From NCBI GenBank assembly GCA_900660155.1, contig CABFPE010000178.1:615976-679975 (forward strand): a DNA stretch of 64,000 bases, read 5' to 3'. Below are positions 11,575 to 24,379 of the stretch, piece after piece (positions within the stretch are counted from its first letter, which is position 1; the number at the start of each line of letters is the position of its first letter). The notes beneath the pieces were generated by a model. The model made no database searches, was not told the origin of the DNA, and saw only the letters and a list, made by a program, of their open reading frames with translations. The translations under genes were made by a program, and so were the position numbers. This DNA is from Hofstenia miamia. Lineage: Eukaryota; Xenacoelomorpha; Acoela; Hofsteniidae.

Positions 11575-12185
11575 TTAAACTCTATTAATATAAAAGTTTG
11601 TTAGAGATCTTCTGATAAAAGAAAATACCTTATAAGATTTGGAGATTATTTTATCAAAATGGTGAGACCATGACAATTTAGATGTAATATAGACACCAAG
11701 ATCACGAATTTCATTTGTAGGATAAAACGTTTTTCCAATGAACAATAAATGAGGACACTTATCTATGACAAAGATTATTAGAATAGATTTTTGTAAATTG
11801 AAAGACATTTTGTTATTCAAAGCCCAGTCTTTGATAAATGATAAATCATTTCCAAACGGTGAATAAATCATCGAGCTAAGTAATTAAAAGTCATCAGCAA
11901 ATAAATATGGAAATTAACTTTTGCATACAGATGGAAGGTCATTTATAAAGCAAAGAAATAAAAGTGGTCCTAAGCACGATCCTTGAAGAATTCAACTCGG
12001 CACCGGTAATGCATTTGATACAACATCACCTATAATGACACGTTGAGAACTTCGTGATAAATATGATGTAACTAATGCTAATAAATTGTTAGAAATAGCA
12101 AATATATTTTTAGGTTTATCAATTAATAATGAATGTGATACTTTATCAAATGCTTTGCTAATTCAAGATAAAAAGAAAGCAAATG
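11575..12185 (-). pseudogene. LINE 2, reverse transcriptase 3' half
   Basis: The minus-strand translation gives S-K-A-F-D-K-V-S-H, then Q-G-S-C-L-G-P-L-L-F with I-N-D-L-P, then F-A-D-D-F, which carries the catalytic Asp pair. A later segment reads L-G-V-Y-I-T-S-K-L-S-W-S-H-H-F. These are the palm and thumb blocks of a Jockey/CR1-clade reverse transcriptase. In-frame stops interrupt it. It stops at about 12,185, where sequence leading into the plus-strand hAT begins. The matching upstream endonuclease lies beyond the hAT at 14,400-15,475. The family differs from LINE A. Confidence 0.8.
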
Positions 12186-12507
12186 AAAGTTTATGTCATG
12201 AAAATGAAAAACTGGGTGGCTGTGCCACCCCAATATTTGAATGTCATTTGTCATATGCTAACACATGCAATTAATTATTACATATATATTTTTTTCAACT
12301 TACCCCTAATTAATAGAAAATAATAGATTCAAATTGAATCATTCAATTGCATGATTTATAAATATACTACGTACATTGCGGGCGTTTGCAATTGCAAGCT
12401 ACACCCACAGCCTATAAACACAATTCCCGCCGATAATAATATTTACCATACGCCACTGTATTAAACATTGATTAATTACTTGTATATTTTTTTCAACTTT
12501 CTACAGA

Positions 12508-14160
12508 AATGAAGCGATCAAATAGCAACCAGTTGATAACGGGATATTTTTCCAAAAAGTCTTTATCAGTGGATATTGGGCAGACAAAAGTAAATGCGCC
12601 ACAAAATGCAGTTATAAAATCTAAAATTGAAGACAAAGGCAACCAAATCAGTCAAAGCGAAACTAGTAATATTGAGTTATGTTAGGATGAAAATATCAAA
12701 AATGATAAATACAGTCGTTGTTTTTTGCCAAAGTGGATCATTTGGGATGATGATTTGCGCGCTGTTTTATGCAAACCGTGCAACTTTGTATATAAACATT
12801 GTGGAGTAAATTCATCTAAAGCTGAAACAGCTTTTTCCTGTACTGGATTTAAATCTTGAAAAAAAGTGCCACAATCCTACAAAAAACATGAGTCTTCTGA
12901 TTCTCATACGATTTCTATATTTAAGGCCAATTGTATGACAAATGGTGAAAACGTACATTGCTTGAATGTGTAAAATTTCTAGTAAAACAAGGAATTGCTA
13001 TACGTTGTGCTAATGGTGAATGTATAGTAATCATGGACAACTTCTAGAGCTAATATGCAACACAGGAAACAACAGCAAATTGGAAGGCTAAATCGAAAGT
13101 CTTCATGGACAAGTCATGAAATTCAAAATCAAATTCTTAAACAGATTGCCAGAGAAATACAAAAAAATATAGTTTCCCAAATTAAATCCAGTACGTTTAT
13201 TGGTATTATGGCTGACGAAACAGCTGATATATCTGGTGATGAAGAACTAGCTATAGCCTTTCGAACAGTAGCAAATGATTTAAGGGTAGATGAATTATTT
13301 GTAGGCTTATATAAATTGCCAAAGTGTGACTCTTAAACAATTTTTAATGTCTTGAATGTTGTTCTGATACGTTGTAATATTGATATGATGAAAATTCGTG
13401 CAGCCTGTTTTGATGGTGCATCGACTTTTCAGGGGTGCTTAAATGGAGTTGCAAAGAAGTTCAATAATATTCAACCAAAGATATGTATAACTCACTGTCA
13501 CATGCATTGCATTAATCTTGCAGTCCAAGAATCAGTGTCACAAGTAAATTTACTCAGAAATTTTCCGGTACTGGTTTCGTATATAATAAATTTCATACTT
13601 GACTCGCTCCTAAGCGTCGACAAATTGTCAAAGACACTGCATTGGAATTTAATAAATCTCAAAGCAATATTCGCCCACATTGCCCAACTCGATTCACCGT
13701 CAAATTTAAGGCTTTATTTGTTTTAAAAAATCAAATCAAAATAATTGAAAATGCATTGAATACAATCGTTGAGGATAGTAGGGATCGAAAGGTTATAGCT
13801 CATGCAAATGGCTTTCTTGATAAATTTCATCATTATGTGACATTTTTAGCATGATAGGAGAAAATGACATGAAGGTTATGAAACCTGAAATTTGTCATCT
13901 TAGTGAATTATACTTGTGAATCCTGCAACAACCACCACTAATGAAAGGGCATTTTCCCGGCTTCGACGATTAAATACATATTTAAGACAAGCAATGTCGC
14001 AATCTCGACTCAATGACATTTTTTAATAATGTGTGCAGCGAAATTCCTCAATCAATTGATATTCGTACTTTAGTAAACAACATTATTTTGTCTGGCGATG
14101 AAAAACGTCGCAATACTCTCCATTTGTTTGATTAAAGAATGCTGTATTTTAGCTTTTCAT
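12508..14160 (+). pseudogene. hAT transposase, internally deleted (hAT-3)
   Basis: The reading starts M-K-R-S-N-S-N-Q, followed by a TTF/zinc-finger-type N-terminal region (W-I-I-W-D-D-D, L-C-K-P-C). Then come I-M-A-D-E-T-A-D-I-S (13,207-13,236) and A-C-F-D-G-A-S-T-F-Q-G (near 13,405), which hold the two N-terminal catalytic Asp residues. T-H-C-H-M-H-C-I-N-L-A follows. The C-terminal dimerisation block T-N-E-R-A-F-S-R-L-R-R-L-N-T-Y-L-R lies near 13,935-13,990. The long insertion domain that normally separates these blocks is missing between about 13,855 and 13,925, and there are frameshifts and stops. It belongs to the ZMYM1/DUF4371-like hAT class and sits in LINE 2. Terminal repeats were not proven, although CCGGCGGCTCTG near 14,380 is a possible 3' end. 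Confidence 0.85.
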
Positions 14161-14399
14161 TATTACAATATTTATATACACTTATGCACGTTCAAGTAAT
14201 GATCATATTAAATATATTTTTCAGTTAGTGGAAAAAGTACTTAACATCGTAATATCTGTAATTGATAAAAGGGATAAGAACATCAAATCATTAGGTTGGT
14301 CTAAAATGCAAAAAATTACGAATTGATTAGTTGATAAATTTACGAAGATTTGCCCCCCCCCCCAAGTTGAATTGCTTCCGGCGGCTCTGTGGAGTTAGA

Positions 14400-15475
14400 T
14401 CAGATAGATGTTGATATACCCTAAACATAGAACTTATTTCTCATCGATTACTCACAACTTCAGAATTCCAATAGATTTATGTGAAGGAAGAGGATATGAT
14501 TTTAGCGAATGAAAAAGCTTGTAGCAGTTATTAATACTGTCTTTATTAGAGAAATTTTCAGCAAATAATTTCGCATCAAGTTCGATAGATCCTGATAGTG
14601 TCTAACATAAGTGTTTGTTTAAGCGCATCAAATTTGTTTAATAGATTAACAGTGTGTGAGCTAAAATATTGGGTAGATGTCATCGCTTATTTCTTTTTCT
14701 TGGAACGTAAGTGTTAATAATATCAAATAAAACATTATACTATGCATCAATATAAGATGAATTATCAAGAGATGGTATTTTAATGAAAAAAAGTTGAGTT
14801 TAAGTTCGTTTACATTTGCCTGTGAAAAAGAGTATGAGGAAGTATTATTAAAATTATCCAGCTTGAAAGGATTTGTATAAAAATTATGATTGAAATCAAT
14901 ACTAATTATTCCATGATCAGAGAAACTGTCAGATGCAGGAGTAAGTAATTTTGTTTCAAAGCCATCGTCATTTATGAAAACAAGATCAAGAGTATTACAG
15001 CTCTTGTGAGTAGGAAAAGTAACTGTTTGATAAAGCTTCTGATTTTGTAGTAATTTGGAATTTGTTGTTCAAAATCATTCTAGTTTCTAAATCAAGATTC
15101 TTAAAGTTGAAGTCAGCAATAATTAATATTTTATCTTCTATAATTGTATTGCTTAAGGGCCTTATAAAATAACGATAAGATTCTAAGCAAGATGAAATAT
15201 ATGAACAAACTTCATTGCATGGTGAATGATAATAGCTTGAATGTGGAGAAATTGTAAATACAGATAATAAAAATAAAAACAGGGTTTAAGTCAACAATAG
15301 TTGCACATCCAAAATCTACATTATTATTGATTTTTATTTGAATAAAAATTATATCAACTTTAACAAGGATAATGCAGCCACCATTTTAGAAGTGGATGAT
15401 CTCATTGCTTCTGATGCAATTGAAATTGGAAGGTATGATCAAGCCAGGTTTCTATTATACAGATAATTGAAGAAT
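14400..15475 (-). pseudogene. LINE 2, endonuclease and linker
   Basis: Minus-strand pieces read E-T-W-L-D-H near 15,450, N-G-G-C-I-I-L near 15,390, and I-I-A-D-F-N-F near 15,110 (G-D-F-N block). They continue with N-T-L-D-L-V-F near 14,985 and S-F-S-D-H-G-I-I near 14,915 (the S-D-H catalytic block). Further on, K-L-F-A-E-N-F-S-N near 14,560 is the linker before the reverse transcriptase. It is therefore the 5' part of the same type of element as 11,575-12,185. The fingers part of the RT, which should lie between, is not found on either side of the hAT. Confidence 0.75.
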
Positions 15476-15499
15476 GAAAACAAATTCCTTGATTTATTG

Positions 15500-15503
<4 letters not shown>

Positions 15504-15536
<33 letters not shown>
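15504..15536. repeat. (AT)n microsatellite
   Basis: A run of AT dinucleotides directly beside the 5' limit of LINE 2. Confidence 0.95.
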
Positions 15537-15539
<3 letters not shown>

Positions 15540-16239
15540 GGGGCTGCGCCAGTTAAATTTGCCCTGGGCTGGGCTTTGTCACGTTCATTATTTTTAGTTG
15601 GCCTAGGCAGGATTGGACCAAATTGCTAATAACTTGATCTAGGTAATGTATGAACTGTAGTAGCCAGAGAGGAAATACCCATTGGGGGAAAACAGAATTG
15701 CTTTGTCATTAATAAAAAGAATTTTAGAATCATCTTGTATATTCATGAGATCATTACCTGTCGCTTTTTGAGAATATGAAAGTATTATTTTAGTATTTTA
15801 AAATTCTATAGAAGAATTATTAATTAAGCATTATATTTGAATTATATGAAGTGCAATCATCTTGGGGGAGGGGGGCTATTTACAAAATTTTTTTTGATTG
15901 CATTTTTGAAGGCAAAATTTGCACAATACAAATTAATTGTAATTTTTATTTTAAAAATGAACTCTATCCTCAAAATTTGAAAAGCTAAACAAATTAATAA
16001 CATGATAAATTTATGTAATTCAATTCGGTTAAGAAGAAACGTTTGTGACGTGCATATTTCAGCAGTCTAAGCAAAGAGGCAAAGCATATTTTTAGGGTTA
16101 TTTAGTGTCGGACGATATTAAATTATTTGAACTTGCATTTTAAAGTAAATAATTTTTTAATTTGATCTGCTTAAGTTTACTATTTTAGCTGCAATCATCA
16201 CTGAATGCCTTAAAAAGTGAGAAGTGCACGAGTGTATTT

Positions 16240-17175
16240 AATCAAGAAATTCTTTGGCTGTAGAATACTATTAGAGGAATTCGAGAGTTTGCGGATTTTA
16301 TCATTGAGAAAATCTGTGAAGTTCAAGTTATCATTGAATTTGACCCCAAGCTAGACTGTTTTATTAGAATTGGGAATAGTAGGTTTGTTAGACTTAATCG
16401 ATAATTGGTTGGCAATATTAATAACGAACTGTGTTTTGCTGATATTCAAATGCAGTTCGTTTCTGTCAAACCAATTTTTAATGCTATTGAAGTCATGGGA
16501 GAGTAAGTTAGTACAAGTAACCATGTGTTTAGCATTTATGTATAAACAAGTATCATCAGCGTAATGGATTTGATTTTACAGTAACTTAAAGCAGTTGACA
16601 ATGTCATTAACAAAAATATTGAAGAGAAGAGACCCTAGAATAGAACCCTGCGGAATTCCTCTGAGAATTTTCTTGTAAGAAGTCTGACTGTGACCACGCT
16701 TAACAGAAAGCTTTCTAGTAATATAAGAGTGTCAACACTAAGCCCATATTTAAGCAGTTTTCTCAATAAAATGGAATGCGACATACTGTCAAATGCTTTG
16801 AATAAATCAAGGAAATGATGGTGACATATTCACCGTCGTTTAGACATTTATGTCAGTCCTCAATACCGCAAAGCAATGCATCCACTGTTGATTTAGAATT
16901 GCAAAATCTAAATTGATGCTTAACAACTAGATTAAAATCTTCAAAGAAACTTTGCAGTTGATAGTATAAACTTTTTTCAAAAATTTTTAGCGAACATGTG
17001 GGTAATGGAAATAGGTCGATAATTTGAAACACTTTTATGATCCTTGTTCTTATAAATAAGAGATACTATGGTATATTTAAGTATTTTGGGGAAATATGAA
17101 TGACGACTACAAAGATTAAGCAGAGAAGTCAGATGAACAATCGTTTTAGAAAAAGCAAGTTTCAAGATAAAGTTC
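16240..17175 (-). pseudogene. LINE 3, reverse transcriptase fragment
   Basis: At 17,165-16,977 a minus-strand frame contains Y-F-P-K-I-L-K-Y-T-I-V and N-Y-R-P-I-S-I-T, the fingers block of LINE reverse transcriptases. After stops and shifts, A-D-D-T-C-L-Y-I-N-A (near 16,560) gives the catalytic Asp pair. It is followed by I-K-N-W-F-D-R-N-E-L-H-L-N and L-G-V-K-F-N-D-N-L-N-F (thumb). The copy is 5'-truncated and contains many stops. It resembles CR1/Rex-like elements and is not the same family as LINE A. Confidence 0.8.
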
Positions 17176-17832
17176 AGGATATTTGAGGTCCTTTTGACAT
17201 GTAATTATTCATGTCATTTACACTTATTAGGACTTCACTCTCTGAGTCAAAACTAAATTTCCCACATTAATGGAAAATTCATTCATGTGGTTTGCAATAT
17301 TACACACATTCCTAAGAAGTTTGCTTCACTTTAGAAGTACTAGTTATATTAGTAAGTTTTCTGTTATTACTGCTACACACAGTGTTCTTTAGGTGTCTTA
17401 AGTTTTTAAAATGTTCGACGAGTAACAGATAATGTGTGCATCTAATATCAGCATTAAGAATGCAATTGAGATGCATTCTGCAAAAAACAGGCAGATATTT
17501 TTTAACAGTGCGGTAATCATCAAATAAATTATTGTTTAAAAAACCTTATTCCATTTTTTCCTAAAGGTTGACTTTTTCGCTCATAGTAATTGTAGTTGTA
17601 GCTGCCTAGGCCTAAACATGTTTTCCATGATAGCAATTTATAAACAAATAGTAAAATTTGTGCCTGATTGCGTTAAGAGCAACAACCCTCTCTGATTTTG
17701 CCATAGCAAAATAAATTTAACCATAAACAACGACTAACCACGATTTCAGTCAAGTGTGTTAACCCCGAGGTCATTGTATCATTGCAAAGCACCTACGACG
17801 TAGGTAATTTTAGACTTTTTCTGGAATGGTAA

Positions 17833-18639
17833 CCCAGATAACAATTTTGGTTGTTTTTATGTTGTTTATAGTTGTTTCATACTTTTGGTTGTTGCAGTGA
17901 CCACTAACATCATAATAACAACTTTAGTAATAAATAATCAGTGACCAGATGCTTGCAAATAAAACTCATTTTGATATTTTTTATTACTAGATTCTTTTAT
18001 ATAAAAAAGGATTTGCAAAACTTTTTTTGAAATTTTTAATTTGTGAAAAATTTTAATATACCAGATAAGTGAATTTTCAAAATAATTTATTCATGAAGAT
18101 TTGGACACCTTGATATTGACTGTTAAATAAAATAAGTTACAATTGAGCAGAAGAGATTTTGCACGACTTAATAAAGTACTATTTCAAAATTGTGCTTAAT
18201 TTTAGATTTTTAAATTTTTGTTAAATTTGGCAGATTTGTATCCTCATTGTTATCATTTATATTGAAGACATTCATTTAAATCTTTAACAAAATTTTGTAT
18301 TGAATATGCTTGGCAGTATCTCAAAGATAGTGGTCTGCTCTTTGTTGGGCTTGTGTTTATTTAAACAACAATGTTTGAAGAGCCTAGCAATATAAAATGT
18401 TATTTTGCATATAAAAGTAATGCTAAAACAATCATGTGACAACATAAAACGACATTGTTACGACCTCAAAATATTGCTACTTCATTCATAAAAAACAACC
18501 AAAAAGCAACCTAATGTAACGTTGTTTCGACCAATGAAATGGTACCATTTCAACATTAAAACAACGTTGTTTTTGACACATAAAACAACCACATACCAAC
18601 ACAAAACAACGTTGTTTAGCCCTTAAATTGTTATCTGGG
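17833..18639. mobile_element. MITE with CCCAGATAACAATTT ends
   Basis: An 807-bp unit starts CCCAGATAACAATTT (17,833-17,847) and ends with the perfect inverted copy AAATTGTTATCTGGG (18,625-18,639). No coding region is seen. Near the right end the palindrome AACAACGTTGTTT or close variants occurs three times (about 18,510, 18,560 and 18,605). Near the left end there are related GTTGTTT motifs. Both this element and 4,750-5,123 begin CCCA, have AACAAT in the terminus, and carry iterated internal motifs. They may be related families of one transposon type. Target duplication is unclear. Confidence 0.75.
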
Positions 18640-19273
18640 AATGCACTGGAGCCACTTTAATAACATGAGAAAAAATATTCGTTTAGTATTTCTATATTTT
18701 TAAGCAAATCAATCATTTTGAATACTGTCGAGAATCTATTCAGCACAGCTTGAAGGCACATATGCTCACACTATGCATTGTTATAGTACACAATGTTGCA
18801 ACGAAGGCAATGTCGAAACAGCTTTATATATTCCTTCATTTAAATTGTACTTAGCGTCCTTGCTCATCAGTTTCATCCATATATGTGAGAATATTTGGTA
18901 TTAAGAATATGCCTTCAATTATTCCATGTAAATTTCAGATGCTTATTAAATATTTGATTAATTTTAAGACTATAGAATAATAAAGATTTACGTATTAATA
19001 GTGATAATTGAAGTTAAACTTGATTTCTTCTGAACGTTCGAAAAAAAAGTAAATTTTTAATCAATTCACTGTTACAGTTATTTATTTATTTAAGATCCAG
19101 TTAAAAGCGTGTAAACTGGATTGGAATTGCAAAATTAAAATTCTGAACAGTTCAACGATCTCCTTCTTCATTTATTTCAGCAGTACTTTAGTGCTATAAT
19201 ACCGCCTTTCTCAATTTTAATGATTATATTCACAGGGCACACATCATTTTGGTAAAGTGCAACTATTTCGATT

Positions 19274-19580
19274 TTAGTGTGCCGCTTCACCAAATAGAAA
19301 CCTAAAATTAGAAGTTGAATGACATTTTATGTGGTTTGGAACATTTTCCTTAATTATCAAATTCACTATTCTATATACATCTTCATTGACCAAAGTTAAC
19401 AGTTTCTTTTCAAGTTTATCTTGCATTTTACCATCAAACTGCTTGGTGAAAAATTCGTATCTGGCATTACTCGTGGTTGCAGAAAACATAGGCCCTTTTA
19501 AGTGCTTCATCACATTTCTAGAGTTTTTAAGAAATGAGTTTAATGCACTAATATAATCTTTGCAAAGCGATCTTTTATGA
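19274..19580 (-). CDS. Exon-like open frame of unknown function
   Basis: A minus-strand frame stays open for about 100 codons. It reads C-K-D-Y-I-S-A-L-N-S-F-L, then M-K-H-L-K-G-P-M-F, then a charged stretch K-Q-F-D-G-K-M-Q-D-K-L-E-K-K, ending F-L-F-G-E-A-A-H and stop. The residue mix looks protein-like and amphipathic. No family was recognised. A terminal exon of a host gene or an eroded transposon fragment are both possible. No matching upstream exon was identified. Confidence 0.3.
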
Positions 19581-20150
19581 GGTCTTAATTAAAGCAAAAT
19601 TAGTCAAAACTGGTTTTTAGAAGTTTTCAAGATTAGGCTCATAGAATTATGCAGGACCAGAATTTTATAATTTTAGTGTCATTGGATTTTGATCCAGTTT
19701 TGTCTCATACCTGTTCATGAAACTACCTGATATCATGAGCAATTGCGGTTTCATTGCATAATTTCTATTTTATTCAAAATTAGTCAAACTTATGAGAAAT
19801 ATTCTGATATCGGTGGTCCCAGTATCTTCATCTATATCTCCAGTCCAAACTTAATCCAAGTTCCAATGAAATATCTTAACCTATATGTCCTCACAGAAAA
19901 TATTATTCGGAATTATCACATTTATGCTCCTTGAATACACCGAGTAATTAAAATACTAATTAATATTTTTACTAAAACCTCAAACTCCTAAAAAACTAAA
20001 AAGAAACGGAGATTAGTATTAATATAATCGGAATCGGAAATCCGGCAATTATGTTGTGCTGCTACCTACAAGAACGGACCACCGCTTACTCTTACGGATC
20101 GGATATATAATAACAATTCATCTTGTATTTAACAATAAAAGAAACAATAT

Positions 20151-20308
20151 ACGGAATACTTTGATATATGGCTCAGCAGACAAAGCAAAGTCAACAGTTT
20201 TATGGCTGTGAACATAATTAACAGCTTACACGGAATACTTTGATATATGGCTCAGCAGACAAAGCAAAGTCAACAGTTTTATGGCTGTGAACATAATTAA
20301 CAGCTTAC
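20151..20308. repeat. 79-bp perfect tandem duplication
   Basis: Two identical 79-bp units (20,151-20,229 and 20,230-20,308) are each opened by ACGGAATACTTTGATATATG. A short partial third unit (ACGGATTACAC) follows. Perfect identity implies a recent duplication or an assembly artefact. Confidence 0.95.
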
Positions 20309-22459
20309 ACGGATTACACACAAAACTAAAACTTAATTCATCACTCATAAAAAAATCACCTGAATTTAAGAAAAAAATATCTTAAAATTTTATGCAATTA
20401 ATCAAGACAAATTTCATTTATCATCAAGAAAATAATTTCTAGTTTAATTTATAAGAGATTTATCTCTAGAAAATAATTATTTCGAAAATATATATTTTAG
20501 TGATTCACATAGCGCAAAGTCAATAATTTATGAAAGTAACAGTGCATGATTTTAACTCTGTTGTGTAAACATACTCACAGTCTCCCAAAATAGGAAGGCA
20601 ATTTCATTTATTGAAATCATTAAATTAATTGTAACGAAATGTCCTTGCATATAAGTTGTAAAAGTTTGCAAATATATTTAGCTTTTGCAAAATTCATAAA
20701 GCTATGATTTTTTTCATCAAATGCACAAATACATCATTTGAATGAATATAATTTGTTACTTGTACTAAACCAATATTACATAACTGTTATACACTTTGAG
20801 ATTCTATGTTGAAATTGTGCATAAATTTTTCCTATATATCATTATTGAATTCAAAAAATTTTTTTAAATAAGAAAATATCTAAAAAATAAAAAAATTTTG
20901 CAAATTTTTAATAAAAAATTGATTTAATTGAAAAGTAGGAGATTTTTTCTGAGAGTGTAAGCATTTCATTCTACGAACTTATTGAATGCCTCTCGTAACA
21001 GTTTATAAAAACTTAGTCAAGTGCTCATTGGCTATTATTAGCCTGAACAATGAATTTAATTGGAAAGGCATGTTTGGCTATTTGAAATGATTTTGGTATA
21101 TGCACTCCTTAGTAAACATGCATATAATTTAATTTTATGCATACGGGTATGACTTTCTTTCTTACTTCTTTAAAACTGTTAGTTCACTACAGTTATTAAT
21201 GAATTTCTTGTATAGCTTCATCTAGAATTTGAATTGCTAGTTATAAACTCTAAATCTTTAGAAATCGAACTTACTGCTAGGTTTTTTGGCACTTTTGCGT
21301 TATCTTCACCTCCTCCCCCTTCTTTTTTTACTGTAAATACTTGAATTATTGGAGATTTATAAGTTTTCTAAGTCAATCCAATCCTTTAAAAAATATGTTA
21401 TTTTTCTTTTTCAATAGATACAATTTGGTGTGCCAACTTAAAAATTTAAGGCTATGACAGTATTTAACAATACTAAGTAACACCACTCTACAAAACTCAC
21501 GGATAGATTTTGCCAAAAACAGAAAGGGAAACCTTTTGAATTAACCTTTTGGGGCATGATCTGCAAACTACCGAACTTAGAAGAAAGACTGGCATTTTTC
21601 GTTTTTTGCAATTTTAGTGCAATGTAGTAGCTAAAATTTTGTCTAATTTTTCGTTTATTATATACAAAGGGAGTTTTCCCATTTCTAGCAACTGTGAATT
21701 AACGATTTTGGCTACTTTATTGCAATTTCTGAGTAACTATTTTGATGACTCTTTACCTAATATCATCCGGTCTCTCCTCATAGTGAATACTTGAAGAAAT
21801 AAAAATTAAATGAAAGAATTGAAGAAAAGAATATTAATTATGAGTCGTATTCAGTAGAAATGCGCATTTCAAAAATGTAAATTATTAGTTAAGCCTATTT
21901 AGGATTGCTTAAGTGAGCAAATATGTACACAGAGACGCATTTTTCTGCAACAGATGTTAAACTTTCATTAAAATTAAATGAATGTACTGTGTCATTTCCT
22001 CAACTAAGTAATGGATAACTTTCTTGTTTGTTATTAATAGTGATTACTTCCCTAATTAACCCTTTCTACTAGCATTACTTGTAAATAACAAATCGATTTG
22101 TTCACATTCTTTATCAATTATATCCAAGACTGCTAAAAAATATTGAAAGGCTTTTACATAGAGACATCTCTGGGGGTAGGCAGGCTCATGCAATGATGAA
22201 GATTTGTGCACCTATTCTTTTGCATGCTGTACATACAAATAAGAACATTTTAAGCTTTGCTTAAATCAAGAAGGGCAATTACTTTTAGTAAGGGCTAAAT
22301 TAGATTGTTTGTATTGGTATTGATAAATTTGTATCTTGGGTGCTATCATCATTACGAAAACCAAATTATTCTTTCCAGAGAATATTTTCATATTTCAAGT
22401 ACGAGTTTATTTAATTATTAAGTAATTTTTCTATCAGTTTAATAAAATGTTGGCTAATA

Positions 22460-23335
22460 CAAATGGGCCCGCGCCCGGATCGTATCCAGTACCCACAAAA
22501 ATAGGCCCGCTGGTTTTTTCTGTGCCCGTATCATAAGCCCACTACGCCCGTAGTTAAAGGATCTTTTTACTAAAAAAGCTTGAATAATACGAAAAACTGC
22601 TAATATGCTATTATCTATGCATACTCAAATGGTGGTAGAACCTACCAATGTATTTTATGTCAAACCCTTTTTGAAATTATTGAGAAGTCTAATTTTGCAA
22701 CAACGAAATCATAATTAATTACTATTTCCAGAAGAGGGTTTATTAATCCATTTTCTCAATTAATTTAAAAATCGTGCATCAAATCACATAACGATCATTG
22801 ATTGCATCAAACTGTTTTGCTGGAAAAATGGTCTTAGTTATCACAATGGGAGACTACTGCTTGTATGACCTTGCAAAACATGCAAGTTCAAATTCAAATG
22901 CTATGGAACTCCTTCTGAAGCTCACTACTTAAGATTCTTACGTTACAATATAATGTATATTTGTAGGGTTTATTTATCAAAGCAATATCATAAGTCAGAA
23001 GCTGACAGTGAAATCGAATTCTCTGTTTTTGAGGAAAACAGGGAATTTTATGTGGCTAAGTGTTCTGTTTTATGCGCTATGTTGTAGTTTTTGTTGTAAA
23101 TATTCATTAAGGTTAGTTTTCACAATATACTTATACAAAGATAGATATATGGAATGGATTGATAGAAAGTTTTTATCAATCAAATGGTCTTAGGATTTAA
23201 AATCTTTAAGCAATGACAAATAATCATGCTAATTTAAGAGCCCAGTCCGTGCCCACAGTATAGAAGCCCATGCCGATAAAACTTTGTCCATGCCCATTAC
23301 AGGCCCTACCCTAGCAAATGGGTCTGATTTTTCGC
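22460..23335. mobile_element. Possible non-autonomous hAT with GCCC-rich ends
   Basis: Two GC-rich patches, 22,463-22,555 and 23,235-23,320, are packed with GCCC and GCCCG motifs. They bracket about 700 bp of AT-rich DNA without coding capacity. Both patches contain CAAATGGG. GCCC-rich subterminal repeats occur in some hAT elements, so such an element is suggested. The shared motif is in direct and not inverted orientation, and no 8-bp target duplication was found. The call is tentative. Confidence 0.3.
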
Positions 23336-23380
23336 GCTTAGTAGTCTGCTTTGTTAAATAGATTACTCATATTTGATTTC

Positions 23381-24130
23381 TTAACAATTCCGAAAATTCG
23401 ACGTCAGTAATTCATTGGTTGATGTAACTAGCAGATACTCACTAAAAATATGAAAAAAACGCTTAATAAAGATTGGAAGATTATAAGAAGCTGTTGATTT
23501 ATTTGTGTCTAAGTAATTCACTAGCATTTGTGAGTCTAAATGAAAAGAATCTTTTTCCTGGGGATTTATGAATATTTTCCTCACTTTTATATTGGGGGAA
23601 ATTGAAATTGCCAAGTTCTTTAAATGTTTTATTTAGGTGGTCTATGATCTTTGTTTTTTGGTCATAGTTTGATTATGAATTTTTAATTCATTAATTTCCG
23701 TTGAAATCCATTTACTTTTACCCAAAATTTTATGAATATATAGCCATTTTTCATTTGTTTTATTTAGATTGTTGAAAAACTATATTTGTTGTAAAGCCGA
23801 CTTTTTATTTCTTAATTGTTTAATTATCTTCTTTGATCTACGTACTGGTAGTCAGTTCTGTTTTAGCAAGATCAAATAGTTTTCTTTTAATGCTGACTTT
23901 TTCATGTGCTTAATGGTAATCAGCACTTGATAAGGCAAATTTGCGGCCTTTAATCTTACTTTTTGGCATTTAATTGGTGCTGCTTTATTAATTGCACTGC
24001 AAATGTTTTTGAAATATAATTAATCATACAAGATCCAGATTTTAATGTGTATATGTAGTTAAACAATAAATTTTTCAAAAGTCTTTACATTATTTCATCA
24101 GAGTAAATTTGTTAAACCCTGTATAAATAT
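23381..24130 (-). pseudogene. LINE D: fragment spanning endonuclease end, linker and RT start
   Basis: The minus-strand translation from about 24,030 reads S-C-M-I-N-Y-I-S, matching S-H-M-V-N-Y-I-A of LINE C. K-A-A-P-I-K follows (LINE A has K-V-A-P-L-R). Next comes a linker with N-E-K-W-L-Y-I-H-K-I-L-G-K-S. The RT entry block, at 23,614-23,381, reads L-V-N-Y-L-D-T-N-K-S-T and L-P-I-F-I-K-R-F-F-H-I-F. LINE C has the equivalent H-I-L-D-V-N-K-S-S-G and Y-F-I-I-K-K-F-F-H-V-F. It is the same family as LINEs A-C, with both ends missing and stops present. Confidence 0.8.
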
Positions 24131-24379
24131 TTTAAAATTATTAGTTTTAGAAGTGATATTACTTATATAGGTGCAAAGTACCTGAATGATTTGAAGCTTG
24201 GTAATTGAAAACATAAGTCTGAATTTGTTATGAAGTAGTTGATTAAGTTGTTATTCCGCATGGGACAGTCAGTATTTACGCAGTGAAAATTGTATGTGAT
24301 ACAAAATTCTTTCAACAATTTTTTCAAGATTTTTTGAAATAATTCATATTAAAGTTACCAAATATAAATATAAACTAGT

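Larger units (their letters stand above)
18640..22440. other. Mostly non-coding AT-rich region
   Basis: Apart from the minus-strand exon-like frame at 19,274-19,580 and the 79-bp tandem duplication at 20,151-20,308, no structure is recognised. A short patch near 20,020-20,100 with repeated ATCGGAAT/ATCCGG motifs resembles a patch at 56,525-56,595. They could be two copies of one old repeat. Confidence 0.4.
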
